Part shown: in pieces, positions 1 through 10,282 of the stretch
How positions within the stretch are numbered: the first letter of the stretch is position 1
Layout: the number at the start of each line of letters is the position of its first letter
Source: Endozoicomonas montiporae CL-33
Lineage (GTDB): Bacteria; Pseudomonadota; Gammaproteobacteria; Pseudomonadales; Endozoicomonadaceae
Direction of reading: 5' to 3'
Assembly (NCBI RefSeq): GCF_001583435.1
Contig: NZ_CP013251.1
Location: forward strand, 972,501-1,036,500
DNA: 64,000 bases
The notes under the pieces: generated by a model
Told to the model about the DNA's origin: nothing
The model's input: the letters and a program-made list of their open reading frames with translations, nothing else
Database searches by the model: none
Translations under genes and position numbers: made by a program

Positions 1-2176
<2,176 letters not shown>

Positions 2177-2246
2177 ATAACGCCAAAGCGATTTGCTGAA
2201 TAAGCAAAGCCATACGCTAGAGAGTGTAGAGCAAGAACAAGCTTAA

Positions 2247-2276
2247 TACTGAAAACGTTCCAGACGTTTTTCAGTA
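2247..2276 (+). other. Hairpin in the 23S-5S spacer
   Basis: TACTGAAAACGT at 2247-2258 pairs with ACGTTTTTCAGTA at 2264-2276, with one bulged T and a five-base loop. It lies in the 176-bp spacer between 23S and 5S, where RNase III/E processing of the precursor occurs in relatives. A processing role is inferred. No tRNA cloverleaf is visible in the spacer. Confidence 0.5.
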
Positions 2277-2352
2277 CTTCCTCCATCCTTGGAGGTCGTT
2301 AAGAAACAGGATTCCAGGAATGAGAAGCGAAAGCTTCTGATTCAAAAGAATT

Positions 2353-2472
2353 TGCCTGGTGACCATAGAGCGTTGGAACCACCCGATCCCATCCCGAACT
2401 CGGAAGTGAAACGATGCATCGCCGATGGTAGTGTGGGGATTCCCCATGTGAGAGTAGGTCATCGCCAGGCAC
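2353..2472 (+). rRNA. rrf: 5S ribosomal RNA
   Basis: Starts TGCCTGGTGACC and ends CGCCAGGCA, whose ends pair as helix I of 5S rRNA. The internal blocks CCCGAACTCGGAAGTGAAACG and GATGGTAGTGTGGGG are near-identical to the gammaproteobacterial 5S consensus. The length is about 120 nt, as expected. It follows the 23S gene directly with no tRNA between. Confidence 0.95.
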
Positions 2473-2482
2473 TAAATTAGAA

Positions 2483-2514
2483 AACCCTGATAGAGAAATC
2501 TGTCAGGGTTTTTT
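2483..2514 (+). terminator. Rho-independent terminator of the rRNA operon
   Basis: AACCCTGA (2483-2490) pairs with TCAGGGTT (2503-2510) and is followed by a run of T. It sits ten bases after the 5S gene and is the natural end of the rrn transcript. Confidence 0.85.
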
Positions 2515-2636
2515 GCTGTATGCATAAAAAATACAAAGCTGGGACGCACGAAGGTAACCGTCCGGCAAACACATCTACCGATCCCGCATCAAGCCAGTAA
2601 TGATGGTGTCCACTAAATGTTAAGTGGACACTTATT

Positions 2637-2972
2637 ATGGATCAGTTAACCCCTTCGCTCCCAGCTCCTAAGACACGCCGCAGGTTCACACCTGAGTTCA
2701 AGGCCATGATCCTTAAAGCCTGCAAGGAACCTGGCAATTCTGTAGCGGGCGTAGCCCAGAAATATAATCTTAATGCTAACCTCCTTCACAAGTGGCGTCG
2801 TCAATTTGAACAAGAGCCAGCTACCGACTTCATCCCATTAACTGTCACCACTCCCCTGATTGATCAGCGTGACCAAACTGTGCGCATTGAACTACCCAAC
2901 GGCACCGTTATCCATTGGCCCGCTGACCGTATCATGGAATCCGTCGACTGGCTCAAGGTCATGCAGTCGTGA
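2637..2972 (+). CDS. IS66-family accessory protein TnpA
   Basis: A 111-residue protein. Residues about 15-60 form a helix-turn-helix of the transposase_8/IS66 OrfA type (RRRFTPEFKAMILKAC, then NLNANLLHKWRRQF). The C-terminal part RIELPNGTVIHWP is the usual OrfA tail. Its stop codon overlaps the GTG start of tnpB (GTGA at 2969-2972), which is the translational coupling normal in IS66 elements. It is complete, but the element as a whole is defective. Confidence 0.85.
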   Translation: MDQLTPSLPAPKTRRRFTPEFKAMILKACKEPGNSVAGVAQKYNLNANLLHKWRRQFEQEPATDFIPLTVTTPLIDQRDQTVRIELPNGTVIHWPADRIMESVDWLKVMQS

Positions 2973-3092
2973 TTCGCATTAACCGCATCTGGCTGGCAAC
3001 CGAGCCGATGGATATGCGGGCTGGGCCAGATACCTGCCTGGCTCGGGTGGTGAGCGTGTTTAGCGAAGCGAAACCTCACCAGGCTTATGTCT

Positions 3093-4482
3093 TTTTAAAT
3101 GGCTCTTCAGGGATAACTGTGGGTAAAAATGAACATATTTTGAGATAGAGACACCAGTGGCTGACTTCTGATAGCTTTTTGTTGATGAACAAAAAAACAA
3201 CAAAAGCCACCACTGATGCTGATTAAAACTATCCTCAATAAGGTTCATAAACTCAAGTCATTTGTTTATCAGGATGTAAAACTCGGCTTCTATCAAGGCT
3301 TGGAAGTGTTCTACGTGACTGTGGTTCCCCGAAAGAACAGTCATGCCCTCTGCTCAGGCTGCCAAAAACCAGCTTCAGGCTACGATCGACTTGCCGAGCG
3401 CCGCTTTGAGTTTGTTCCTCTCTGGGGTATCAGAGTTTTTCTGCTCTACAAAATGCGCCGGGTGGAGTGCAAAACGTGCGGCGTAAAAGTTGAACAAGTT
3501 CCATGGGCTGATGGCAAGAAGGAGCTCACCAAGGCTTACATGCAGTTTCTGGCAAACTGGGCCAGAAAGCTGTCCTGGAAAGAGGTTGCCTGTACTTTCA
3601 ATACTTCATGGGAAAAAGTGTTCCATGCTGTTGAGTATGTAGTTGAATGGGGCAAAGCACACCGTTCACTCGACAATATCAAAGCCATTGGCGTTGACGA
3701 AGTGTCATACCAAGTTGGTCACAAATATCTGACCGTGGTCTACCAAATTGATCGTGACTGTACGCGGCTCCTGTGGGTTGGTCAGGAGCGTACTGAAGCT
3801 ACGATTCGCAGTTTCTTTGCTTTCTTTGGTATAGAGCGCAGCCTGCAACTGGAATATGTCTGCTCTGATATGTGGCCACCCTATGTGAAGGCTATTGCCG
3901 AGTTTGCCAGTCAGGCACTGCATATTCTGGATCGCTTTCACATAGTAGCCATGCTGAACAAGGCTATAGATGAAGTCAGGGCGTCTGAGCACAAGCAGTT
4001 ACAGGCCGATGGTTATGAGCCTGTTTTGAAAAAGACTCGCTGGTGTTTGCTCAAACGGAAAGAAAACCTGACCGAGAAAGAAGAGATCAAATTAAACACC
4101 GTGCTTCAGTACAACCTGAAAAGCGTCAGAGCCTACCTGCTCAAAGAAGAGTTTCAGGCATTCTGGGACTACATCTCACCACACTGGGCAGGAAAATATC
4201 TGGATCGTTGGTGTACAAGGGTTATGCGATCAAAGATAGAGCCGATGAAGAAAGTAGCTAAAACCGTTCGACGACACAGGCCTCTTATCCTGAACTGGTT
4301 CAGGGCAAAAAAGCATTCTCCAGCGGCATTGTAGAGGGTCTGAATACCAAGATAAAACTCACTACGAGAAAGTCATACGGCTTCAGAACTTATAAATGTG
4401 CAGAAATCGCTTTATATCATGCGCTTGGCAAGCTACCCGAACCAGAAATGACCCACAGATTTTACTGACGAGGCTTTTAAAT
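3093..4482 (+). mobile_element. ISL3-family insertion sequence with 8-bp target duplication
   Basis: The element proper is 3101-4474 (1374 bp). The left end GGCTCTTCAGGGATAACTGT and the inverted right end GCCTCGTCAGTAAAATCTGT match at most positions, both running into GGGT. The flanks are identical: TTTTAAAT at 3093-3100 and at 4475-4482, the 8-bp duplication typical of ISL3. It carries one transposase gene, read on the plus strand. Confidence 0.92.
3216..4468 (+). CDS. ISL3-family transposase, needs a -1 frameshift for full length
   Basis: The N-terminus has two CxxC pairs of the ISL3 zinc ribbon (CSGC near residue 45, CKTC near residue 87). The catalytic core contains IKAIGVDEVSY, VCSDMWPPYVKAI and LDRFHIVAMLNKAID. 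The zero frame stops at 4334 after AKKHSPAAL. The expected ISL3 C-terminus, KAFSSGIVEGLNTKIKLTTR through PEPEMTHRFY, continues in the -1 frame to 4468. The switch point is A AAA AAG (4308-4315 region), in phase for a -1 slip and giving RAKKAFSSG. It could be programmed frameshifting or a one-base loss in the A run; the sequence alone does not decide. Confidence 0.8.
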
Positions 4483-4760
4483 AAGCGCGCCAACCGCATG
4501 AAGGTTCTGATACACGATGGCTTTGGTCTGTGGTTGGCTGCTCGCCGATTGCATAAAGGGCGTTTTGTTCCAGCACGAGTCTGGCAGCAACACCCTCTGG
4601 AATTAACCGACGAACAGCTTCAGGCTCTGGTCGTCGGGCTCCCCTGGTACCAGGTAGGAGCGGAACAAAGTATTGCGATCCTCTGACCTGACGCATTGCA
4701 CTGGTAGAAAGGCTGGCTTCCCCGTCGTCAAACCGCTTTGGTTCGGGCACAGTAAAGCCC

Positions 4761-5711
4761 ATGAACAAGACGACCCACCTCAATCAACTCAACGAAGAAC
4801 AGTTGCGCGCACTGGTGGTGCAGCTGCAATCTGAGGTTCAGAAAAAAGAACAAACGATCACGACCATCTCGCTGGAGAACAGCAAGCTCAAACAAGAGAT
4901 GTCCATCCTTAAGCGACACAAGTTCGCTCGCACCAGTGAAACCCTGAATCCACTGCAACGCAACTTGCTCGATGATCTCGTCAATGAAGACATGGCCGCA
5001 ATCGAGGAACAGCTGGCCAGGCACGAACAACAGTTGCAGTCTCAAGCCAATGAAAAGCGCCAGCCCAAACGGGCATCGTTACCCCCTGAGTTACCACGCA
5101 TCATTATCCATCACGAGCCGACTGACACACACTGCGACTGTGGCTGCCAGTTAAAACGGATCGGTGAAGATATCAGTGAAAAGCTCGATTACATCCCGGG
5201 CACTTTTACGGTTGAACGCCATATTCGGGGCAAATGGGTCTGCCAATCCTGTGAGACTTTAACTCAAGCCCCTGTGCCACCCCAGGTTATTGATAAAGGC
5301 ATCCCGGCACCCGGTTTGCTGGCCCAGGTTCTTGTTGCCAAATACGGTGATCATTTACCGCTGTACCGACAGGAAAGCATTTTTGCCCGAGCGGGTGTTG
5401 AGATTGCCCGTTTGACCCTGGCCGACTGGGTCGGTCGCTGTGGTGTGGCATTACAACCTCTGGTGGATGCCATGCGCGAGTCCCTGCACCAACAAACGGT
5501 TCTGCATGCGGATGAAACCCCGGTGGCCATGCTGTCTCCGGGTAAGAAGACGACGCACAAAGCCTATGTCTGGGCATATACCAGTACACCGTTCGCAGGC
5601 ATCAATGCTGTCGTCTATGACTTTGCCCCAACTCGATCCGGTAAACATGCCCGCCAGTTTTTACAGGACTGGAACGGGTCCTGTGGAAGAACCCTCGAAA
5701 ATGACGAGTGA
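4761..5711 (+). pseudogene. IS66-family transposase TnpC, C-terminal third missing
   Basis: The protein begins with the IS66 coiled-coil/leucine-zipper segment (residues about 5-55), then a Lys-rich linker and a CxC-x(n)-CxxC zinc-binding domain (CDCGCQ, VCQSC). It enters the DDE domain with YGDHLPLYRQESIFARAG and LHADETPVAML, the first catalytic Asp. The recognisable sequence stops near FLQDWNG (about 5685). The rest of the catalytic domain, including the later acidic residues, is absent; usual length is about 500 residues against 316 here. It is inactive. Confidence 0.85.
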
Positions 5712-5769
5712 AGAAAATCAAAATCCTGTCGCCGAGACCAATCGCAGTGATTACATACAGCCTGAATAA
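5701..5769 (+). other. Possible C-terminal fragment of a gene cut by the IS66 remnant
   Basis: Immediately right of the TnpC truncation, a different frame reads MTSEENQNPVAETNRSDYIQPE and stops at 5769, directly before a perfect hairpin. Its composition looks like the tail of a real protein, but 22 residues cannot be assigned. It may equally be a chance frame. Confidence 0.2.
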
Positions 5770-5780
5770 TCAGGCTGTAT
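5755..5780. terminator. Perfect 11-bp hairpin between the IS66 remnant and the GH3 gene
   Basis: ATACAGCCTGA (5755-5765), loop ATAA, TCAGGCTGTAT (5770-5780). It lies 13 bp beyond the GH3 stop codon on the minus strand and can end that operon. There is no strong T run on either side, so it may act mainly as an mRNA-stabilising 3' hairpin. Confidence 0.6.
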
Positions 5781-5792
5781 GCTCAAAGTCCA

Positions 5793-7958
5793 TTAATCGG
5801 CAAATAGTTCAAAGCTCGCACTATTATCAGCATTGGAGTCAGCGCCTACATAAACATCAATCTTGGCAGACTGCTGCTTAAAGCACTTCTCCAGACCATA
5901 AAACGCCAGTTTTTCCGGTGTCAGGAACAGTTCAACTTCTTTGCTCTCACCCGGCTTCAGTGTGATTTTCCTGAAGTCTTTCAGTTCACGATGTGGACGG
6001 GTGGTGCTGGCGACGTTCTGACGGATGTAGCACTGTACGACTTCAGACGCTTCTACTCGGCCTTCATTCGTTACCAGCACAGTAACCTTCTGGGTTTTAC
6101 CGAATGGCAGGGACTCTTTTGCCAGTTGCAGGTTCCTGTAGCTGAAGGTGCTGTAGGTCAGACCAAAGCCGAATGGGTACAGTGGCTCAACGGACTGATC
6201 CTTGTAGGGCATATAGTCCTGAAAGTCGCGCATCTTACCCAGCGGCTTACGACTGTAGTAGATCGGAATCTGGCCAGTAGAACGAGGAACAGTGATTGGC
6301 AGGCGACCGGAGGGGGACACGTCACCAAACAGTACACGGGCCACCGCATGACCGGTTTCAGTACCGGACTGCCATGCGTACAGCAGGGCGTTCGCGTATC
6401 GCTCAACATTTTCAGACGGCACTGGACGTCCAGTACACTGAACCACAACCAGCGGCCTACCGGTTTCACCGATGGCTTTAATCAACTCTTCCTGACCCGC
6501 AGGCAGAGCCAGTTCGGCAATATTACGGGCTTCGCCGGTACGGCGATGGCTTTCACCCACACACAGTACCACTACATCGGAACGATAAGCGCACTCAACC
6601 ATTTCGTCGGCAAAGGCAGTGTCTTCCGTCAGAAGTTCAATATCCGGTGCGTTGGCTTTTATGCCTTCGTAAATGCTGGTGATGTCCTTCACCTTGCCGT
6701 CCAGACACCAGGAACCCAGATGCTGTCGTTTAGAGTGAGCGTGAGGACCGATCACAGCGACTTTCAGCTTCTGTTTGGCCAACGGCAGGATTCTGTAGTC
6801 GTTTTTGAGCAGAACCAGACTCTGTTCCGCCAGCTTCAGGGCTTCAGCCACATGGTCTGAACGACGCATGACTTCTTTATGACGGGTCTCATCGGCATAA
6901 GGACGCTCAAACAGGCCAGAACGGAACTTGGCTCGCAGCACACGAGTCACTGCGTCATCCAGACGCTCTTCGTTGATACGACAAGCCTTTAACAGATTGT
7001 CCAGATGATCTTCATAGGCTTCGTTGGTCATGGCCATATCGATGCCAGCGTCCAGTGCACGTTCAGCAGCGCCGTCAGTGCCTTCTGCCACACCAAAGTA
7101 TGCCAGGTCAGAGATGGAACCCCAGTCGGAGATGACCATACCGTCAAAGCCCTGCTGATCTTTCAGCCAGCCCTGAACCAGTTCTTTGCTGCCGGATACC
7201 GGTGTGCCACCAAGGTCGTTAAAGCTGGACATGACCGTGCCAACTCCGGCTTTGACCGCGGCTTTAAAGGGCGGCAGATGAACATTGTGCAGAGTGTTGT
7301 CAGACAGTTCAGTGGTATCGTAGTCACGTCCACCTTCAGATGCACCGTAACCAACAAAGTGCTTGGCGCACGCCAGCAGAGAATCAGGATTCGCCGGACT
7401 CTCACCCTGAAAGCCCTGAACGACTGCTTCTGCAAACTGGCTGGTCAGGTAAGGGTCTTCACCACTGGTTTCAATGACACGACCCCAGCGAGGATCACGG
7501 GCGATATCCATCATGGGTGAGAAGGTCCAGTGAATGCCCAGAGAAGCGGCTTCACGGGCGATACCTGTATAAGCGTGACGCACCTGTTCCGGATTCCAGG
7601 ACGCCGCCTGCGCCAGAGGAATTGGCAGTACCGTTTCCTGACCGTAGATAACGTCACGGGCAACGATTAACGGAATGCCCAGACGGCTGTCTTCTACCGC
7701 AGCACGCTGGATTTCATTCAGTTCAACCGGGTCAACGGTCAGGCCCGGCGCATTACCTGCCCAGGCGGTGTCTGCCAGGATACGGGACCCCCAACGACCC
7801 TGACGAACGCCTTCAAGGTATTCTTCTTTCTTTTGTTCAAACTCCAGCATCGGGGTCTGACACAGCTGGCCAATTTTTTCGGCCAGTGTCATCCGGGACA
7901 GTAGGTCTGCAATGCGCTCTTCTACGGGCAGAGTCGCATTCTTATATGAGTAACTCAT
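5793..7958 (-). CDS. GH3 beta-glucosidase, probably acting on sophorose/sophoro-oligosaccharides
   Basis: About 721 residues with no signal peptide, so cytoplasmic. Family GH3: the barrel domain carries RDPRWGRVIETSGEDPY, the KHF motif (CAKHFVGYG) and the nucleophile Asp in GMVISDWGS (about residue 278). A C-terminal alpha/beta domain with VAVIGPHA and a fibronectin-III-like domain follow. The ATG at 7958 is chosen because AAGGAAA lies at proper spacing before it; the earlier ATG at 7982 would bury that site. It is the last gene of the operon with GH94 and the importer. In Listeria innocua the GH3 beside the beta-1,2-oligoglucan phosphorylase hydrolyses sophorose; the same role is inferred here. 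Confidence 0.88.
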   Translation of the reverse strand: MSYSYKNATLPVEERIADLLSRMTLAEKIGQLCQTPMLEFEQKKEEYLEGVRQGRWGSRILADTAWAGNAPGLTVDPVELNEIQRAAVEDSRLGIPLIVARDVIYGQETVLPIPLAQAASWNPEQVRHAYTGIAREAASLGIHWTFSPMMDIARDPRWGRVIETSGEDPYLTSQFAEAVVQGFQGESPANPDSLLACAKHFVGYGASEGGRDYDTTELSDNTLHNVHLPPFKAAVKAGVGTVMSSFNDLGGTPVSGSKELVQGWLKDQQGFDGMVISDWGSISDLAYFGVAEGTDGAAERALDAGIDMAMTNEAYEDHLDNLLKACRINEERLDDAVTRVLRAKFRSGLFERPYADETRHKEVMRRSDHVAEALKLAEQSLVLLKNDYRILPLAKQKLKVAVIGPHAHSKRQHLGSWCLDGKVKDITSIYEGIKANAPDIELLTEDTAFADEMVECAYRSDVVVLCVGESHRRTGEARNIAELALPAGQEELIKAIGETGRPLVVVQCTGRPVPSENVERYANALLYAWQSGTETGHAVARVLFGDVSPSGRLPITVPRSTGQIPIYYSRKPLGKMRDFQDYMPYKDQSVEPLYPFGFGLTYSTFSYRNLQLAKESLPFGKTQKVTVLVTNEGRVEASEVVQCYIRQNVASTTRPHRELKDFRKITLKPGESKEVELFLTPEKLAFYGLEKCFKQQSAKIDVYVGADSNADNSASFELFAD

Positions 7959-7971
7959 GAAAATGGTTTCC

Positions 7972-8466
7972 TTATACTTCATTTATGGCGTGCTCAGGGA
8001 AGGCTTCAGCCATAAACTCTTCCATTTCAGCGGCCTGCTCTTCATCGCCCTGTTGAAGGCTTCTTTTCAGCAGTTCATGGGCAGCTTCCGGCACATAACG
8101 CTGATCCAGCTGAATGTAGAGATCAATAAACTCCAGCAGCTCCCCGTTAGAGACATTAGGCAGAATATCCAGGGCAGCGACCCTGGCCTGTTCATAAAAG
8201 GCAGGCCGAATGCCGAATACGCTGGACTCCCAGGTTTCAATAACCTGCTGGTAACCACCGAAGTATTCATCGTCGATACGCATTTCCAGCTTGTTCATGC
8301 CTTTGAGTGCTATAACCAGCTCGCCTTGTTTGTGCATGGCCCTGGCGAATTCAAAATAAGTGCTGGACTGACGGTAAGCGTGAATCCAGGCTGTGCAGAA
8401 TGTGGTGATCACCAATAGTGCGACCAGACCAAGCTTTTTACCCGTGGTCATCTTGATAGCAGCCAT
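7972..8466 (-). CDS. Small membrane-anchored protein of unknown function in the glucan operon
   Basis: 164 residues. One membrane segment lies at about residues 11-29 (LGLVALLVITTFCTAWIHAY), followed by a helical, acidic region with repeat-like helices (GELLEFIDLYIQLDQRY, EAAHELLKRSLQQGDEEQAA) that could be TPR-like. It lies between the permease gene (1-bp overlap at 8466) and GH3 (13-bp gap), so it is surely co-expressed with the importer. I do not recognise a family. It may be an accessory to the ABC transporter or a scaffold; this is guesswork. Confidence 0.7.
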   Translation of the reverse strand: MAAIKMTTGKKLGLVALLVITTFCTAWIHAYRQSSTYFEFARAMHKQGELVIALKGMNKLEMRIDDEYFGGYQQVIETWESSVFGIRPAFYEQARVAALDILPNVSNGELLEFIDLYIQLDQRYVPEAAHELLKRSLQQGDEEQAAEMEEFMAEAFPEHAINEV

Positions 8467-9287
8467 TACTTAACTCCTACACCGGTAAACGCCTTGATGA
8501 AGTTCTTCTGCATAAAGAAGAACACGAATACGACAGGTACAGCGATCATGGTGGTCATTGCCCACAGCTGTTCCAGATTGCCGCCCGGTACGTTGGTCTG
8601 GAACTTGAACAGCGCCAGCTGCAGGGTCAGCATGGAATCGTCACGGATATACAGCAGTGGTCCCATAAAGTCGTTCCAGGCGTTCATAAACGTCAGAATA
8701 CCTACGGTCGCCAGAGCAGGACGCAGCATGGGCAGAACGATCTTGAAGAAGATACGGAACTCGCCAGCACCGTCGATACGGGCTGCTTCCAGATAAGCGT
8801 TATCGATCTGCTTCATAAACTGAACCAGCAGAAAAATGTTATAAGCACTGATGGAGCCGGGAATGATCAGGGCGCGGAAGGTGTTAATCCAGCCCCAGTC
8901 GTACATCATCATGTACACGGGAATGGTGAACAGGATGCCCGGAATCATCATGGACGACAGGATCATCTTCAGCCAGAACTCTCGCCCCGGCATGCTCGTT
9001 TTCACGATCGCGAACGCTACCATTGATGACAGCAGGCAGTTCAGGAAGGTAATTGCTGATGCGACAAAAATGGTGTTGCCGAATATCCTGAACAGATCAA
9101 TCGCTTTGAAGACTTCGATGTAGCCCCTCAAAGACCACTCTTCCGGCATCGCATTAGGCGCGTGCATGATCTCCGAACCCGTTTTGAACGAGTTCATGAT
9201 CATAAAGAAGAAGGGATACAGTACCATGATACTGGCAGCGATCAGGCCGCCATAAATCAACCACTGTTGCTTTTGATTCTTGATCAC
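8466..9287 (-). CDS. ABC sugar importer permease, MalG type
   Basis: 273 residues with six predicted membrane segments. The binding-protein-dependent permease motif (EAA loop) is at YLEAARIDGAGEFRIFFKIVLPMLRP, about residues 172-197. The gene starts 3 bp after the stop of the MalF-type permease and overlaps the next gene by one base. Together with the partner permease, the binding protein and the MalK-like ATPase it forms a type I sugar importer. Substrate is inferred as sophoro-oligosaccharide from the linked GH94 and GH3 genes. Confidence 0.9.
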   Translation of the reverse strand: MIKNQKQQWLIYGGLIAASIMVLYPFFFMIMNSFKTGSEIMHAPNAMPEEWSLRGYIEVFKAIDLFRIFGNTIFVASAITFLNCLLSSMVAFAIVKTSMPGREFWLKMILSSMMIPGILFTIPVYMMMYDWGWINTFRALIIPGSISAYNIFLLVQFMKQIDNAYLEAARIDGAGEFRIFFKIVLPMLRPALATVGILTFMNAWNDFMGPLLYIRDDSMLTLQLALFKFQTNVPGGNLEQLWAMTTMIAVPVVFVFFFMQKNFIKAFTGVGVK

Positions 9288-9290
9288 TGG

Positions 9291-10166
9291 TTAATCTCCC
9301 TTAGTGGTAATCTTCATTTGCAGAGTGGTCAACACAAAGATGATCACAGCCAGCAACAGACCGATAGTAGAAGCTTCACCCATCTTCATCTGTTCGAAAC
9401 CGGTCTGGTACAGGTGCAGTACCGGAGTCAGGGCAGAGCTGTACGGGCCGCCTTGCAGGTCAAAGTTCATGAACACTTCCACGAACATTTGCAGGCCGTT
9501 GATAATATTGATGGTCAGGACGAAGACAATCTGCGGCTTGATCATTGGCAGGGTGATTTTAGTCACCTTGCGCCACCAGGAGGCACCGTCCAGGTCCGCC
9601 GCTTCATACAGGGACTTGTTGATGCTGGCGATACCGCCAAGGAAGATAATCATCTGTACGCCGAACCATTTCCAGGCACTGAAGAGCGCGATCATTGGCA
9701 TGGGTAGCCATTGCTCAAACTTCCAGAACACCGGCGCGTCCAGCATTCCAATGCCCAGCAGGTTCTCCTGGATCGGTCCCACTGGGCTGACCAGAAAATC
9801 AAAGATGATCATTGCCACGGTGATGGAGGTGATAACCGGAACGAACAGAATGGTGCGGAACAGGCTTGCCATGAATTCGATTTCGTTCAGCATCAACGCC
9901 GCCAGCAGAGCCACGACAAAGCTCAGGGTGATAAAGATGACCTGGTTGAACAGCACGTTAAACAGGGACAGCCAGAATTTGCCGTCAGAGACCACCGTAA
10001 TCCAGTTACCGAGACCCACAAAACGGGTGTTCTCCGGATTCAGGACATTGATGTCCAGAAAACTGTTCTGGAACGACAGGAAAAAAGGGTAAATCAGGAA
10101 AACCAGGAAAAACAGTACCCAGGGTGATAAAAACAGATAAGCAACCCAATGCTCTTTAAATTTCAT
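9291..10166 (-). CDS. ABC sugar importer permease, MalF type
   Basis: 291 residues with six membrane segments. The N-terminus WVAYLFLSPWVLFFLVFLIYP is typical of the UgpA/MalF group. The EAA loop is at LYEAADLDGASWWRKVTKIT (about residues 186-205). It is followed at 3 bp by the MalG-type partner and preceded by a 116-bp gap with a strong hairpin after the binding-protein gene. Confidence 0.9.
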   Translation of the reverse strand: MKFKEHWVAYLFLSPWVLFFLVFLIYPFFLSFQNSFLDINVLNPENTRFVGLGNWITVVSDGKFWLSLFNVLFNQVIFITLSFVVALLAALMLNEIEFMASLFRTILFVPVITSITVAMIIFDFLVSPVGPIQENLLGIGMLDAPVFWKFEQWLPMPMIALFSAWKWFGVQMIIFLGGIASINKSLYEAADLDGASWWRKVTKITLPMIKPQIVFVLTINIINGLQMFVEVFMNFDLQGGPYSSALTPVLHLYQTGFEQMKMGEASTIGLLLAVIIFVLTTLQMKITTKGD

Positions 10167-10227
10167 GACATACAGCCTGCGAACAACTCATAATTAAGTA
10201 GTACATAGATTCATTGCATTTGAAGCA

Positions 10228-10260
10228 CAGGCCGGGTTGTGTGAAGCAACACCCGGCCTG
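10228..10260 (-). other. Intercistronic hairpin after the binding-protein gene
   Basis: CAGGCCGGG (10228-10236) pairs with CCCGGCCTG (10252-10260), a GC-rich 9-bp stem lying 23 bp after the stop of the solute-binding protein gene. Such hairpins between binding-protein and permease genes commonly protect the upstream mRNA and so raise binding protein over permease. No T run follows, so readthrough is expected. Confidence 0.65.
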
Positions 10261-10282
10261 CACTCGTTGTGGCAATGACGCG

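Larger units (their letters stand above)
2969..4686 (+). pseudogene. IS66-family TnpB, split by an ISL3 element
   Basis: The GTG start at 2969 opens VIRINRIWLATEPMDMRAG, the standard TnpB beginning. The frame runs to 3100 (AYVFLN), stops at the ISL3 insertion, and resumes at 4483 with KRANRMKVLIHDGFGLWLAA, ending at 4686. If the ISL3 element and one copy of the 8-bp repeat TTTTAAAT are removed, the two parts join in frame to a TnpB of about 112 residues. The gene is inactive as it stands. Confidence 0.85.
2554..5690 (+). mobile_element. IS66-family insertion sequence, right end lost, interrupted by ISL3
   Basis: The element carries the three-gene IS66 set (tnpA, tnpB, tnpC) in the usual order. 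The left end is placed at GTAACCGTCCGGC (2554), which resembles IS66 termini starting GTAA. The right part of tnpC and the right terminal repeat are missing, so no target duplication can be checked. A complete ISL3 element (3101-4474) sits within tnpB. The order of events is therefore IS66 arrival first, then ISL3 insertion; when the right end was lost is unknown. Confidence 0.75.
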
